From NCBI GenBank assembly GCA_963714455.1, contig CAVQON010000014.1, forward strand, positions 68,703 through 132,702: DNA of 64,000 nt, written 5' to 3'. The stretch's first letter is position 1; the number at the start of each line of letters is the position of its first letter. This stretch comes from CAVQGZ01 sp963714455 (lineage in GTDB: Bacteria; Actinomycetota; Actinomycetes; Jiangellales; Jiangellaceae). Below, one piece after another: positions 43,824 through 52,524 of this stretch. Under the pieces are notes generated by a model. It did not search any database, was not told the DNA's origin, and saw only the letters and a list, made by a program, of their open reading frames with translations. The position numbers were made by a program, and so were the translations under genes.

Positions 43824-44036
43824 ATGCCGAACCGCACGTACCGAGTGATCGAGGTTGTCGGGACATCGCCGGACGGGGTCGACGACGCCCTGCGCAACGG
43901 CATCGGGCGGGCGAGCGAGACGATGCGCCACCTCGACTGGTTCGAGGTGGTCGAGATCCGTGGCCACATCACCGACGGCCAGCCGGACCACTTCCAGGTG
44001 TCGATGAAGGTCGGCTTCAGGCTCGAGGACGCCTGA
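43824..44036 (+). CDS. dodecin family flavin-binding protein
   Basis: A 70-residue dodecin, which forms hollow dodecamers that store or buffer flavins. Motifs are YRVIEVVGTS, the ASETMRHLDWFEVVEIRG core with the flavin-stacking Trp, and the C-terminal YQVSMKVGFRL-like strand (FQVSMKVGF). A GAGAGGAAG ribosome binding site lies before ATG 43824. It is alone between divergent DUF3099 and the fabG operon. Length is normal. Confidence 0.93.
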   Translation: MPNRTYRVIEVVGTSPDGVDDALRNGIGRASETMRHLDWFEVVEIRGHITDGQPDHFQVSMKVGFRLEDA

Positions 44037-44109
44037 GGACGTCGCCAGTCTCCGCCGCACCGCGGGGCGATTCGTCCCTACCAGCGGGTAGGCGTTACGG
44101 TCGCGCCCC

Positions 44110-44817
44110 GTGAGTCGAAGCGTTCTGATCACCGGCGGCAACCGTGGCATCGGTCTGGCGACCGCCCGGTGCTTCGCCGACCTGGGTGACAAGGTCGCCG
44201 TCACCACGCGCGGTGGGTCGGTGCCCGACGAGCGTCTGCTGGCGGTGCCGGCCGACGTCAGCGACCCCGAATCCGTGGCGGCAGCCGTCGCAGCGGCCCA
44301 GGACGCCCACGGACCGGTCGAGGTGCTGGTGGCCAACGCCGGCATCACCCGCGACACGCTGCTGCTGCGCATGTCCGAGGCCGACTGGGCCGACGTGATC
44401 GACACGAACCTGTCCGGCGCCTTCCGGGTGGTCAAGGCCGCCTCGCGCGCCATGCTGCGCCAGCGTCGGGGCCGCATCGTGCTGGTCTCCAGCGTCGTCG
44501 CGCTCACCGGTTCCGCCGGCCAGGTCAACTACGCAGCCAGCAAGGCCGGCCTCGTCGGCATGGCGCGCTCCCTTGCCCGCGAGCTCGGCAGCCGCAGCAT
44601 CACCGCCAACGTCGTGGCACCCGGCTTCGTCGAGACCGACATGACCGCTGAGCTGGACGACGACACCCGAGCGACCTACCGCGACCAGGTGCCCCTCGGG
44701 CGCTTCGCCGACGCCGACGAGGTGGCCCGCGTGATCCGCTGGGTGGCCAGCGACGACGCCGCGTACGTGACCGGTGCGGTCATCCCGGTGGACGGCGGGC
44801 TGGGGATGGGTCACTGA
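44110..44817 (+). CDS. fabG: 3-oxoacyl-ACP reductase FabG
   Basis: NADPH-dependent reductase of the fatty-acid elongation cycle. The 235-residue product has GGNRGIGLA at the cofactor site, NAGITRDTLL, the catalytic Ser in VSSVVALTG near residue 128 and YAASKAGL with Tyr and Lys near residues 141 and 145. GTG 44110 starts VSRSVLITGGN. It precedes fabI by 40 bases, the same pair as fabG1-inhA (mabA-inhA) of mycobacteria. Confidence 0.93.
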   Translation: MSRSVLITGGNRGIGLATARCFADLGDKVAVTTRGGSVPDERLLAVPADVSDPESVAAAVAAAQDAHGPVEVLVANAGITRDTLLLRMSEADWADVIDTNLSGAFRVVKAASRAMLRQRRGRIVLVSSVVALTGSAGQVNYAASKAGLVGMARSLARELGSRSITANVVAPGFVETDMTAELDDDTRATYRDQVPLGRFADADEVARVIRWVASDDAAYVTGAVIPVDGGLGMGH

Positions 44818-44857
44818 TGGCCATCGGTACCCACAGGCCACGATGGAGAGGACACAT

Positions 44858-45628
44858 GTGAGCGGGCTGCTGGCGGGCAAGCGAATCCTGGTGACGGGGG
44901 TGATCACCGACCAGTCGATCGGGTTCCACGTCGCCCGCATGGCCCTGGACCAGGGCGCCACGGTGGTGGTGACCGGCTTCGGTCGCATGTCGTTGGTCGA
45001 GCGGATCATCAAGCGGCTGCCCGCTGCGGTCCCGCTCGTCGAGATGGACGTCACCGACGAGCAGCACATGTCGACGCTCGCCGAGCGTGTCGGGCAGCAC
45101 GTCGACGGCTTGGACGGGGTGCTGCACTCGATCGCCTACGCACCCCCGGCAGCTCTCGGCGGCAACTTCTTGCACACCGAGTGGGCGGACGCCGCGACCG
45201 CGCTGCACGTCTCGGCCTTCTCACTCAAGCAGCTCACCATGGCGTGCCGGCCGCTGTTCGGCCCGGACGGCGCCTCGGTCGTGGGGCTCGACTTCGACGC
45301 GGCCGTCGCCTGGCCGACGTACGACTGGATGGGCGTGTCGAAGGCCGCCCTCGAAGCGACGTCGCGCTACCTGGCCCGCGAGCTCGGACCGGAGAACGTC
45401 CGGGTCAACCTGGTGGCCGCCGGCCCGTTGCGGACGCTGGCAGCGAAGTCGATCCCCGGGTACGCCGGGTACGAGTCGGTCTGGCACGAGCGGGCCCCAC
45501 TCGGCTGGGAGATGACCGACCCGGAGCCCACGGCGCGCGCGTGCGTCGCCCTGCTCTCGGACTGGTTCCCGAAGACCACCGCCGAGATCGTCCACGTCGA
45601 CGGGGGAGTGCACGCCGTCGGCGCCTGA
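44858..45628 (+). CDS. fabI: enoyl-ACP reductase FabI (InhA-like)
   Basis: NADH-dependent enoyl reductase that finishes each fatty-acid elongation round. The 256-residue product resembles InhA: GVITDQSIGFHVA, VTGFGRMSLVERI, DGVLHSIAYAPP, and the active-site YDWMGVSKAALE with Tyr near residue 156 and Lys seven residues later. GTG 44858 has a GGAGAGG ribosome binding site seven bases upstream; an in-frame ATG at 44843 lies over that site and is less likely. It shares an operon with fabG and would be the triclosan/isoniazid-type target. Confidence 0.93.
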   Translation: MSGLLAGKRILVTGVITDQSIGFHVARMALDQGATVVVTGFGRMSLVERIIKRLPAAVPLVEMDVTDEQHMSTLAERVGQHVDGLDGVLHSIAYAPPAALGGNFLHTEWADAATALHVSAFSLKQLTMACRPLFGPDGASVVGLDFDAAVAWPTYDWMGVSKAALEATSRYLARELGPENVRVNLVAAGPLRTLAAKSIPGYAGYESVWHERAPLGWEMTDPEPTARACVALLSDWFPKTTAEIVHVDGGVHAVGA

Positions 45629-45657
45629 CGGCGCGGCGGCTGACAGGGGGTCAGGCG
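45622..45657. terminator. hairpin joining the ends of fabI and the YhhN gene
   Basis: CGCCTGAC (45622-45629) pairs with GTCAGGCG (45650-45657). Each arm contains the stop codon of one of the two convergent genes, so the stem is formed by the gene ends. It can stop transcription in both directions. Confidence 0.45.
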
Positions 45658-46367
45658 GGCTGCGAGGCGGGGGAGTCGGGGATGTCCGGCGCGGTACGCC
45701 AGATGCCACGCTGCGCGACGACGACGCCGACGACGATCAGCCCCTGCGCCAGCAGGTAGGTGGTCATCACCAGCACCCGTTGCCCGTTCTCGGCGATCGT
45801 GAGCAGGTCGGTGAAACGGCCGACAGCGATCAGCGTGTCGGAGGCGACGAACAGGGCCGCGCCGAGCCCCGTGTAGGCGTTGACGCCGGACGCGACGATC
45901 CCCATCGTGCAGATGGCCGCGGCGTAGACGGCCACCGGGAGCAAGAACTCCCCGAGCTCGGGGGCCAGGAACGCGACCAGGCCCGCTCCGTAGAGCACGT
46001 ACACCAGCGCCCACACCGGCGGTCGCGGCGGCGTCGACGAGCGCACCAGCGGGGTGAACGCCACCACGTAGAGCACCTGGGCGACGAGAAACCCGCCGAG
46101 GCCCGCCATGAACAAGGGGTCGGAGTCGGCCAGTCGCGAGACCTCGAGCAGCACGTCGCCGAGCCAGGAGAACGCCAGGGCCGCCAGCACCACGCGCACC
46201 ATGCGGGTGAACGGCCGTGGCGAGGCGCTGATCAGAAAGGCGGCGAGGGCCGGCATCAGCAGCGGCTTCGTCGCCGTCGTCAGCGCGGTCAGGGAGGCGA
46301 CGTGCGCACCGACGTGCAGCACCGAGACTGCTGCGTAGACACCGAGCATCGTGGTGGGGCGAGGCAT
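45651..46367 (-). CDS. YhhN family membrane protein (lysoplasmalogenase-like)
   Basis: A 238-residue protein with about eight hydrophobic helices. The family blocks TKPLLMPALAAF near residue 33 and AFSWLGDVLLEVS near residue 66 contain the polar residues thought to be catalytic, and FVASDTLIAVGRF appears near residue 185. In animals TMEM86-type members cleave lysoplasmalogens; bacterial roles are less clear. It stands alone and is divergent from the SixA gene over 48 bases. Confidence 0.88.
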   Translation of the reverse strand: MPRPTTMLGVYAAVSVLHVGAHVASLTALTTATKPLLMPALAAFLISASPRPFTRMVRVVLAALAFSWLGDVLLEVSRLADSDPLFMAGLGGFLVAQVLYVVAFTPLVRSSTPPRPPVWALVYVLYGAGLVAFLAPELGEFLLPVAVYAAAICTMGIVASGVNAYTGLGAALFVASDTLIAVGRFTDLLTIAENGQRVLVMTTYLLAQGLIVVGVVVAQRGIWRTAPDIPDSPASQPA

Positions 46368-46415
46368 GGCGCCCAGTGTCTCCCACGGCTCGACCGAGGC
46401 GACGATGATGGGTGC

Positions 46416-46937
46416 ATGACTGCCGTGCCCGACCGTCGCCTCGTCCTGCTGCGTCACGCCAAGTCGGACTGGCCGACCGGCGTGCCCGACCACGAGCGCC
46501 CCCTCGGCCAGCGCGGGCGCGCCGAGGCCCCGCAGGCCGGCCGCTGGCTCGCCGCCGCCGGCCTGGTGCCCGACCTCGCGCTGGTGTCGACCGCGACACG
46601 CACGCGCCAGACCTGGAACCTGGTCAGCGAGCAGCTCGGGGCAGACGTGGCGACGAGCTACAGCGACGACCTGTACGAGTCCGGGCTGCTCGGATCGCTC
46701 GCGCTGCTGCGCTCGTTGCCCGCCGACGTGGCCACGGCACTGGTGGTCGGGCACAACCCGACGACCGAGAGCTTGGCGCTGTACCTCCAGGACGGCGCGG
46801 GGGTGGCAGCCGACCGCGCGCGGATGGCGGGCAAGTATCCGACCGGCGGCATCGCCGTCCTTCACCTGCAGGTGCCGGACTGGCGTGACCTCGACGAGGG
46901 CACGGCTCGACTGCTCGCCTTCGCAGTTCCTCGCTGA
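46416..46937 (+). CDS. SixA-like histidine phosphatase family protein
   Basis: A 173-residue phosphatase with the RHG motif in LLRHAKSDWP near residue 12, the second Arg in STATRTRQTW, and the distal His in VVGHNPTTESL. It belongs to the SixA branch that removes phosphate from phosphohistidine proteins. The length is typical. The start ATG 46416 gives MTAVPDRRLVLL. It is a single-gene unit. Confidence 0.92.
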   Translation: MTAVPDRRLVLLRHAKSDWPTGVPDHERPLGQRGRAEAPQAGRWLAAAGLVPDLALVSTATRTRQTWNLVSEQLGADVATSYSDDLYESGLLGSLALLRSLPADVATALVVGHNPTTESLALYLQDGAGVAADRARMAGKYPTGGIAVLHLQVPDWRDLDEGTARLLAFAVPR

Positions 46938-47053
46938 CTGAGATACTTCACGGCGAGATTCAGCAACGTTGTTGCGTGGACGCCCGACGGGGAGCACACT
47001 TCGTGGGCCGTGTGAGTTGGGATCTGTCGGGGGTCGATGGTCAGGAGGGCAGC

Positions 47054-48274
47054 GTGAGCGTGGACTCGTCCCGCGTTGCCCGCGTCGTCGCTCTCGGCCG
47101 ACTGGGTGTCTGGCTCATGGTCGGTCTGCTGGTCTTCAAGGCGGTCCGCCCGTTCGACACCGTGGACTGGCGCATCGACAACGACCAGACGCTCGCCGCG
47201 CTCACCGCGGTCACGACGCTGTTCTTCGTCTGGGCCATGCCCCTGCTGTTCGTGCTGGCCGGCACGGCCGCGTGGTTCGCGGGCATGGCACGCGACGGTC
47301 GGCGCTTCGCCGGGGAGCGGACGCGCCGGCTGCTCATCCCGTTCGTGGCGGGAGCCCTTCTCGTCGCTCCGTTCCAGGCGTGGGTCATCTCGTGGCACAA
47401 CGGGTTCTACAGCGGCCAGTTCACCGAGTACGTGCCCATCTGGGTCGACAGCCTCACGATCGTCGGGTCGCCGGCAGTGCTCAGTGGCCAGGGCGGGCAC
47501 CTTTGGTTCCTGGCCTACCTGCTCATCTTCGGGCTGATGTCGTGGCCCCTGCAGACATGGATGCGGGGTGCAGGTGCGCGCGGGGTCCGACTGCTGGCCG
47601 AGTCGGTCGCCCACCACCGCGGGAGCATCGTGCTGGGCGTCGTCCCGCTCGTGGTGGTGCGGGAGGCGTTGCACGGCTTCAGCCCCGAGGAGCAGGGGTG
47701 GACCGACTTCGTCTACTACGCGATCTTCTTCGTCTACGGTCTTCTGCTGCTGCAGGACTCACGGTTCGCCGAGGTGGTGCGGCGTGACTGGCGGTTCAGT
47801 GCGGTCACAGGCTCCCTCGGCGCGCTGATCATCGTGGTCGGGGCGGGGGTGGGCCTGATCACGGCTGAGTCGTGGTCGCCGCTGGACGGACCCGACCTCG
47901 GCTCGGTTGCCCTCAACCTCGCCGTCCCGCTCGCCGCATTCGGGGGCGGGCTCACGGTGCTCGCCGCCGCACTGACGTGGCTCACGCGGCCGACCCGGGG
48001 TCTGCGGTACGGGCAGGCGGTCATCCTCGCGTTCTACGTCGTGCACCAGCCGGTGGTCGTCTCGGTCGCCGCGTACGTCGTCACCACCGGGCTGGGCTTC
48101 TGGGCCCGGCTGGGCACCACCGTTCTGGTCTCGTTGGCGGTCGCCCTGCTGCTCGTCGAAGTCATCCGCCGTGTGCCGCTGCTGAGTCGCCTGATGAGCG
48201 TCACCCCGTACGTGAGCGACAGCCCGATGGTGTCGGTCGCCGGGGCGAAGGTCTCGGTCACCGCGGGTCGCTGA
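47054..48274 (+). CDS. AT3-like membrane acyltransferase, degenerate copy
   Basis: A 406-residue protein with ten to eleven membrane helices, related over its whole length to the next gene. In the first helix the acyltransferase-3 hallmark Arg-x10-His is missing: where the paralogue has Arg and His the residues here are Gly and Lys (GLLVFKAVRPFD). The loop LSGQGGHLWFLAYL and GERTRRLLIPFVAGALLVAPFQ are kept. A GGAGGG ribosome binding site precedes GTG 47054. Either inactive or with a different role from its partner. Confidence 0.8.
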   Translation: MSVDSSRVARVVALGRLGVWLMVGLLVFKAVRPFDTVDWRIDNDQTLAALTAVTTLFFVWAMPLLFVLAGTAAWFAGMARDGRRFAGERTRRLLIPFVAGALLVAPFQAWVISWHNGFYSGQFTEYVPIWVDSLTIVGSPAVLSGQGGHLWFLAYLLIFGLMSWPLQTWMRGAGARGVRLLAESVAHHRGSIVLGVVPLVVVREALHGFSPEEQGWTDFVYYAIFFVYGLLLLQDSRFAEVVRRDWRFSAVTGSLGALIIVVGAGVGLITAESWSPLDGPDLGSVALNLAVPLAAFGGGLTVLAAALTWLTRPTRGLRYGQAVILAFYVVHQPVVVSVAAYVVTTGLGFWARLGTTVLVSLAVALLLVEVIRRVPLLSRLMSVTPYVSDSPMVSVAGAKVSVTAGR

Positions 48275-48371
48275 CGGCCGAAGCCACAGCCCGGCGACAA
48301 TGCAGCACGGCGCTTCTTGATGCAGGCTTCGTGCGTCACGCTCACGTGTCACACGATTCGAGGAGACGACG

Positions 48372-49652
48372 GTGCCGACTGCTGCCACGACGCAACGGGT
48401 GTACGGGCTCGACTGGCTCCGCGTCCTCTTGGTGTTCGGGGTGTTCCTGTTCCACGCGCTGCACCCCTACGACGCTATCCCTTGGGTCATCAAGAACGAC
48501 GAGACCAGCTTCGCCATCACGGGCGTGCTCATGCTGTTCTTCCCCTGGGGGCTGCCGGTGCTGTTCCTCGTCGCGGGGGCGTCGGCCTACTTCGCGGGTC
48601 TGCGGCGCAGCGGCCGCCAGTTCGCCAAGGAGCGCACGCTGCGTCTGGCGGTGCCGTTCGCCATCGGGACGGTGCTGCTGGCGCCGTTCCAAGCCTGGGT
48701 CGTCGCGCAGCACCAGGGCATCTATCAGGGCTCCCTGCTCGACTTCATCCCCGTCTGGGCCGGTGACCTGCCGTTCTTCTTCTCCCCGGCGATGGTCAGC
48801 GACTGGGGATGGCACCTGTGGTTCCTCGGGTTCTTGTTCGCGTTCTCGCTTCTCGTCTGGCCGCTGCAGCGCTGGCTGAGCGGTGGCGGCGCGGGCGTCG
48901 TCGATCGCGTCGCGGCGTTCGTGACTGCCCACCGCGGCGCGATCCTGCTCGGTGTCGTCCCGCTGATCGTGGTTCGGGTCGCCCTGCACGGGATCGCGCC
49001 CGAGGAGCACGGCTGGACAGACTTCGCCTACTACGGGCTCTTCTACGTGTACGGCATCGTGCTGCTGCAAGACCCGCGCCTGCTGGCGGCCGTGCGCCGG
49101 GACTGGAAGCTCGGCGCAGTCATGGCTGTCGTCGGCGTGATGGCCATCGGCGGGGGGACCGGCTCGGGCTTCATCACCGACGCGGCCTGGGAACCCCTGG
49201 ACGGTCCCGACGCCGGCTCGCTCATGCTCAACCTGGCGATGCCGCTGGCTGCCTACGGAGCGGGCCTCGTCGTCGTGGCCACGGCCGTCGCCCATCTCGA
49301 CAAGAACACCCCGCTGCTGCGGTACGGGCAGTCGGTGATCGTGCCGTTCTACGTCGTGCACCAACCGGTGGTGATCGCTGTGGCCGCCGTGGTGGTGGCC
49401 GGCGACCTGGGGTTCTGGTTGAAGGTCGCCACCACCCTCGTGGTCTCCCTCGCCATCACGATGGTGCTGGTCGAGGCCATTCGTCGCACTCCCGGCGTTC
49501 GGGCCGTCTTTGGCGTGAAGCCTGCGGGCGGTGGCGCCGCTGTCGACGATCAGCCGAGCGGAGGCGACGGCGTGGGGGTGCCGTCGGACTCGTCCGCGGC
49601 CTCGACGTCCTCACGGCTCACCCCGAGCAGGTACAACACCGAGTCCAAGTAG
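48372..49652 (+). CDS. AT3-like membrane acyltransferase
   Basis: A 426-residue integral membrane protein of the acyltransferase family that modifies sugars or lipids at the cell surface. It has the Arg-x10-His motif in helix 1 (LRVLLVFGVFLFHALHP), KERTLRLAVPFAIGTVLLAPFQ, and the GWHLWFLGFLFAFSL loop. Its C-terminal 60 residues are Ser/Gly-rich and the last 103 bases overlap the end of convergent serB, so the tail is antisense to serB. GTG 48372 follows a GAGGAGA ribosome binding site. It lies 97 bases after its paralogue. Confidence 0.85.
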   Translation: MPTAATTQRVYGLDWLRVLLVFGVFLFHALHPYDAIPWVIKNDETSFAITGVLMLFFPWGLPVLFLVAGASAYFAGLRRSGRQFAKERTLRLAVPFAIGTVLLAPFQAWVVAQHQGIYQGSLLDFIPVWAGDLPFFFSPAMVSDWGWHLWFLGFLFAFSLLVWPLQRWLSGGGAGVVDRVAAFVTAHRGAILLGVVPLIVVRVALHGIAPEEHGWTDFAYYGLFYVYGIVLLQDPRLLAAVRRDWKLGAVMAVVGVMAIGGGTGSGFITDAAWEPLDGPDAGSLMLNLAMPLAAYGAGLVVVATAVAHLDKNTPLLRYGQSVIVPFYVVHQPVVIAVAAVVVAGDLGFWLKVATTLVVSLAITMVLVEAIRRTPGVRAVFGVKPAGGGAAVDDQPSGGDGVGVPSDSSAASTSSRLTPSRYNTESK

Positions 49653-50848
49653 GGCACCGACACCGCCGTGTCCGCAGCCGCCCGCACCACCGGCTTCGCG
49701 TTGAACGCGATGCCCAGGCCCGCGGCGGCGATCATGTCGAGGTCGTTGGCCCCGTCCCCGATGGCCACGGTCTGCGACAGCGGGATGCCGGCCTGCGCGG
49801 CGAACCTGCGCAGCGCCTCCGCCTTGGCCGCTCGGTCGACGACCGGGCCGACCACGCGCCCGGTGAGCCGGCCGTCGTCCACCTCCAGGGTGTTGGCCAG
49901 CGAGAAGTCCAGGGCCAGCTCGGCGGCGAGCGCGTCGGTGACCTGGGTGAAGCCCCCGCTGACGATGGCCACCTTGTAGTCCAGCCGCTTCAACGTCCGC
50001 ACCAGCGTGCGGGCGCCGGGAGTGAGCGCCACCGAGCGGCGCACCTGCTCGAGCGCCGACTCGGGCAAGCCCGCCAGCAGCGCCACGCGCGCACGCAGCG
50101 ACTCGGCGAAGTCGAGCTCGCCGCGCATGGCGGCGTCGGTCACCTCGGCCACCTGCGGCAGCACCCCGGCGTGGGCGGCCAGCATCTCGATCACCTCGCC
50201 CTGCACCAGGGTGGAGTCGACGTCCATCACCACGAGCCGTGTCGCACGCTGGTGCAGACCCGCCGGCTCGACGGCCACGTCGACGCCGAGGCGAGCCGCA
50301 GCCGCAGCCAGGCTCGGACGCAGCACGCGGGCGTCCGCCCCTGACACGTGCATGCGGATGGCGGTCACCGGGTAGGCGGCGAGGCGGGTGATGCGGTCGA
50401 TGTTCGCGCCCGCATCGGCGATCTGTGCCGTCATCCCCGCGACGGTGGCCGGTGTCAGCGGCTGGCCCAGCACGGTCACCACGACACGCCCCGGGCGCAG
50501 CGCCGCGGGATCGCCCCAGGCTGTCGAGGCGTCGAGATGCATGCCGAGGTCGGCGGCGACGGTGGCTGCCGTCGCCTCCGCCGCGACGAGACGCGCCTTC
50601 GCGGCGCGCATCTCGTCCTCGTCGGCCGGCAACCTGCCTGCGCTGAGCAGCACGCCGAGCACCAGCCGTCCGCGCACCACGACCTGCTCGATGTCGAGCA
50701 CGACGAGCGGCTCTGCCGGGTCTGCGCGCAGGGCGCCGAACAGCGACGTCGTCACGCCGGGACGGTCAGGTCCGGTGAGGGTGAGCAGCAGCGTCGGTAC
50801 CTGGCCGACAGGAGGGGCGGCGTCCTCGTCCGGGGTCGTCGCGGTCAT
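49550..50848 (-). CDS. serB: phosphoserine phosphatase SerB
   Basis: Final enzyme of serine synthesis, releasing serine from phosphoserine. The 432-residue product has N-terminal ACT-type domains (LLLTLTGPDRPGVTTSL and VVTVLGQPLTPATVAGM) that sense serine and a haloacid-dehalogenase domain with DVDSTLVQGE near residue 209, SGGFTQV and GDGANDLDM near residue 362. The ACT extension is common in actinobacterial SerB. The start overlaps the next upstream gene by four bases. Confidence 0.93.
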   Translation of the reverse strand: MTATTPDEDAAPPVGQVPTLLLTLTGPDRPGVTTSLFGALRADPAEPLVVLDIEQVVVRGRLVLGVLLSAGRLPADEDEMRAAKARLVAAEATAATVAADLGMHLDASTAWGDPAALRPGRVVVTVLGQPLTPATVAGMTAQIADAGANIDRITRLAAYPVTAIRMHVSGADARVLRPSLAAAAARLGVDVAVEPAGLHQRATRLVVMDVDSTLVQGEVIEMLAAHAGVLPQVAEVTDAAMRGELDFAESLRARVALLAGLPESALEQVRRSVALTPGARTLVRTLKRLDYKVAIVSGGFTQVTDALAAELALDFSLANTLEVDDGRLTGRVVGPVVDRAAKAEALRRFAAQAGIPLSQTVAIGDGANDLDMIAAAGLGIAFNAKPVVRAAADTAVSVPYLDSVLYLLGVSREDVEAADESDGTPTPSPPLG

Positions 50849-51675
50849 CGCGGGGGGAACGCCGGTGTGCTCGACTCACGCCGCGCGTGCTGGTGGTCGG
50901 GGCTGACCGCGGCGACGACGGCCCGACGGGCCGCCCGGTCGAGCGGGGCGAGCGAGGCCGAGCGGGCGTGCGCCACGTGTGCGGTGATCGCGTCGCCGTC
51001 GTCGGCCCGGGCAGCCTCCAGCATGGTGAGCACCGAGATGGCGCGACGGACGAGCGAGTCGGCGCGGGCCCCGACGTGGTGGGGGAGCCGCATGTCGCGT
51101 CCGAACCCGCGCAGCCGGTCCACCGTCTGCGCGGTGCCGGGGCGCCACGACTGCGCACTGAGCGACGCCAACGCCGCCGTGGCCTCGCGCATCGCCTGCG
51201 TCAGCTCACGATCGGCCTCGCCCAGCACCGGGACGTCGGGCAGCGTCGACGCCGCCGGCATGCTCCGCCACGTGACGCAGTGCCCGCGGTCACCGGGTGT
51301 GCCGAACGCGGTGATGCTCGGCACGATGGCCCGACAGCCGTGCGGCCCGGCCCAGGACGAACCCCGGTCACCCACGGTGACGACCGCCTCACCGGCGGCG
51401 AGCGCGGCCAGGTTGGTCTCGACCGGGCCGGTGAGCCCGAGCGGGTCGCCGGGCACCGGCAGGGACAGCCGCAGTGCCGACACGCCCTCTGCCTTCAGCG
51501 CGGCGAGGCCCTCACCGATCTCGTCGGGACCGGCCGTCGGCTCGCGGGTCCAGAGGTGCGGCTCGTCCTCGCCCTCGACCTCGGCGACGGCAAGCTCGAG
51601 CGAGACCGCGTCCTGCAGGTAGGCCGTCCCCCAGGCGGCGAGCAGCGCGGCGCGCAGAGCAATCGGCACCGGCAC
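50845..51675 (-). CDS. conserved hypothetical protein upstream of serB
   Basis: A 276-residue protein I do not recognise. It starts VPVPIALRAALLAAWGTAYL, has a HLWTREP segment, a GEAVVTVGDRG stretch and WRSMPAASTLPDVP, and a helical alpha-rich C-terminus with several Arg. No signal peptide or membrane helix is seen. It shares a four-base overlap with serB, and its start diverges from an ABC ATPase over 33 bases. Coding character and the overlap indicate a real gene. Confidence 0.75.
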   Translation of the reverse strand: MPVPIALRAALLAAWGTAYLQDAVSLELAVAEVEGEDEPHLWTREPTAGPDEIGEGLAALKAEGVSALRLSLPVPGDPLGLTGPVETNLAALAAGEAVVTVGDRGSSWAGPHGCRAIVPSITAFGTPGDRGHCVTWRSMPAASTLPDVPVLGEADRELTQAMREATAALASLSAQSWRPGTAQTVDRLRGFGRDMRLPHHVGARADSLVRRAISVLTMLEAARADDGDAITAHVAHARSASLAPLDRAARRAVVAAVSPDHQHARRESSTPAFPPR

Positions 51676-51708
51676 AGAGTAGGACCCTTCGTTCCGTAGG
51701 GTGGACCC

Positions 51709-52515
51709 GTGGCCGCGCTGGAGTTCGCTGACGTCACCATGATCCGCTCCGGTCAACGTCTGCTCGACTCGGTGTCGTGGCTGGTCGAGGAGGACGAACG
51801 CTGGGTCGTGCTCGGCCCGAACGGTGCCGGCAAGACGACGCTGCTGTCGATCGCCGCCGCGCAGGCGCACCCGAGCTCCGGCTACGCCGAGGTGCTGGGC
51901 GAGATGCTCGGCTCGGTGGACGTGTTCGAGCTGCGCCCCCGCATCGGTCTGGCCAGCGCGTTGCTTGCCGAGCGCATCCCTGCTGAGGAGACGGTGCGCG
52001 ACCTCGTGCTGACGGCGGCCTACGCCGTCGTCGGCCGCTGGCGCGAGAGCTACCAAGGCATGGACGAGGCGCAGGCCGATGCCCTGCTGACGCGCATGGG
52101 CGTCGGCCACCTGACCGATCGCACGTTCGGCACCCTCTCGGAGGGGGAACGCAAGCGCGCGCAGATCGCTCGGGCGCTGATGACCGACCCCGAGCTGCTG
52201 CTGCTGGACGAGCCGGCAGCCGGCCTCGACCTCGGTGCCCGCGAGCGACTCGTCGCCACCCTCGACGGCCTGGCGAGCGACCCCTACGCCCCGGCCATGG
52301 TGCTGGTGACCCATCACGTGGAGGAGATCCCGCCGAGCATGACGCACGCCCTGCTGCTGCGCGGAGGCGAGGTCGTGGCGGCCGGGCCGGTCGAGCAGAC
52401 CCTGACGGCGCAGTCGCTCTCGGCGTGCTTCGGGATGGCGCTGCAGGTCGAGCGCCGCGACGGCCGGTTCAGTGCACGGGCAGTCAGACCTGCTGAACGG
52501 GTCAAGCAGGTCTAA
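51709..52515 (+). CDS. ABC-type ATPase (ModF/YlmA-like)
   Basis: A 268-residue single ABC domain with Walker A GPNGAGKTTLLS near residue 43, an unusual signature TLSEGERKRAQIA in place of LSGGQ, Walker B LLLDEPAAGLDLG and a switch His in VLVTHHVEEIP. The Ser-Glu-Gly signature and lack of a permease gene nearby are typical of the actinobacterial ABC ATPases similar to YlmA. The start is GTG 51709. It may be soluble and act on nucleic acids or ribosomes rather than in transport; this is not shown. Confidence 0.85.
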   Translation: MAALEFADVTMIRSGQRLLDSVSWLVEEDERWVVLGPNGAGKTTLLSIAAAQAHPSSGYAEVLGEMLGSVDVFELRPRIGLASALLAERIPAEETVRDLVLTAAYAVVGRWRESYQGMDEAQADALLTRMGVGHLTDRTFGTLSEGERKRAQIARALMTDPELLLLDEPAAGLDLGARERLVATLDGLASDPYAPAMVLVTHHVEEIPPSMTHALLLRGGEVVAAGPVEQTLTAQSLSACFGMALQVERRDGRFSARAVRPAERVKQV

Positions 52516-52524
52516 CCTGGGCAT

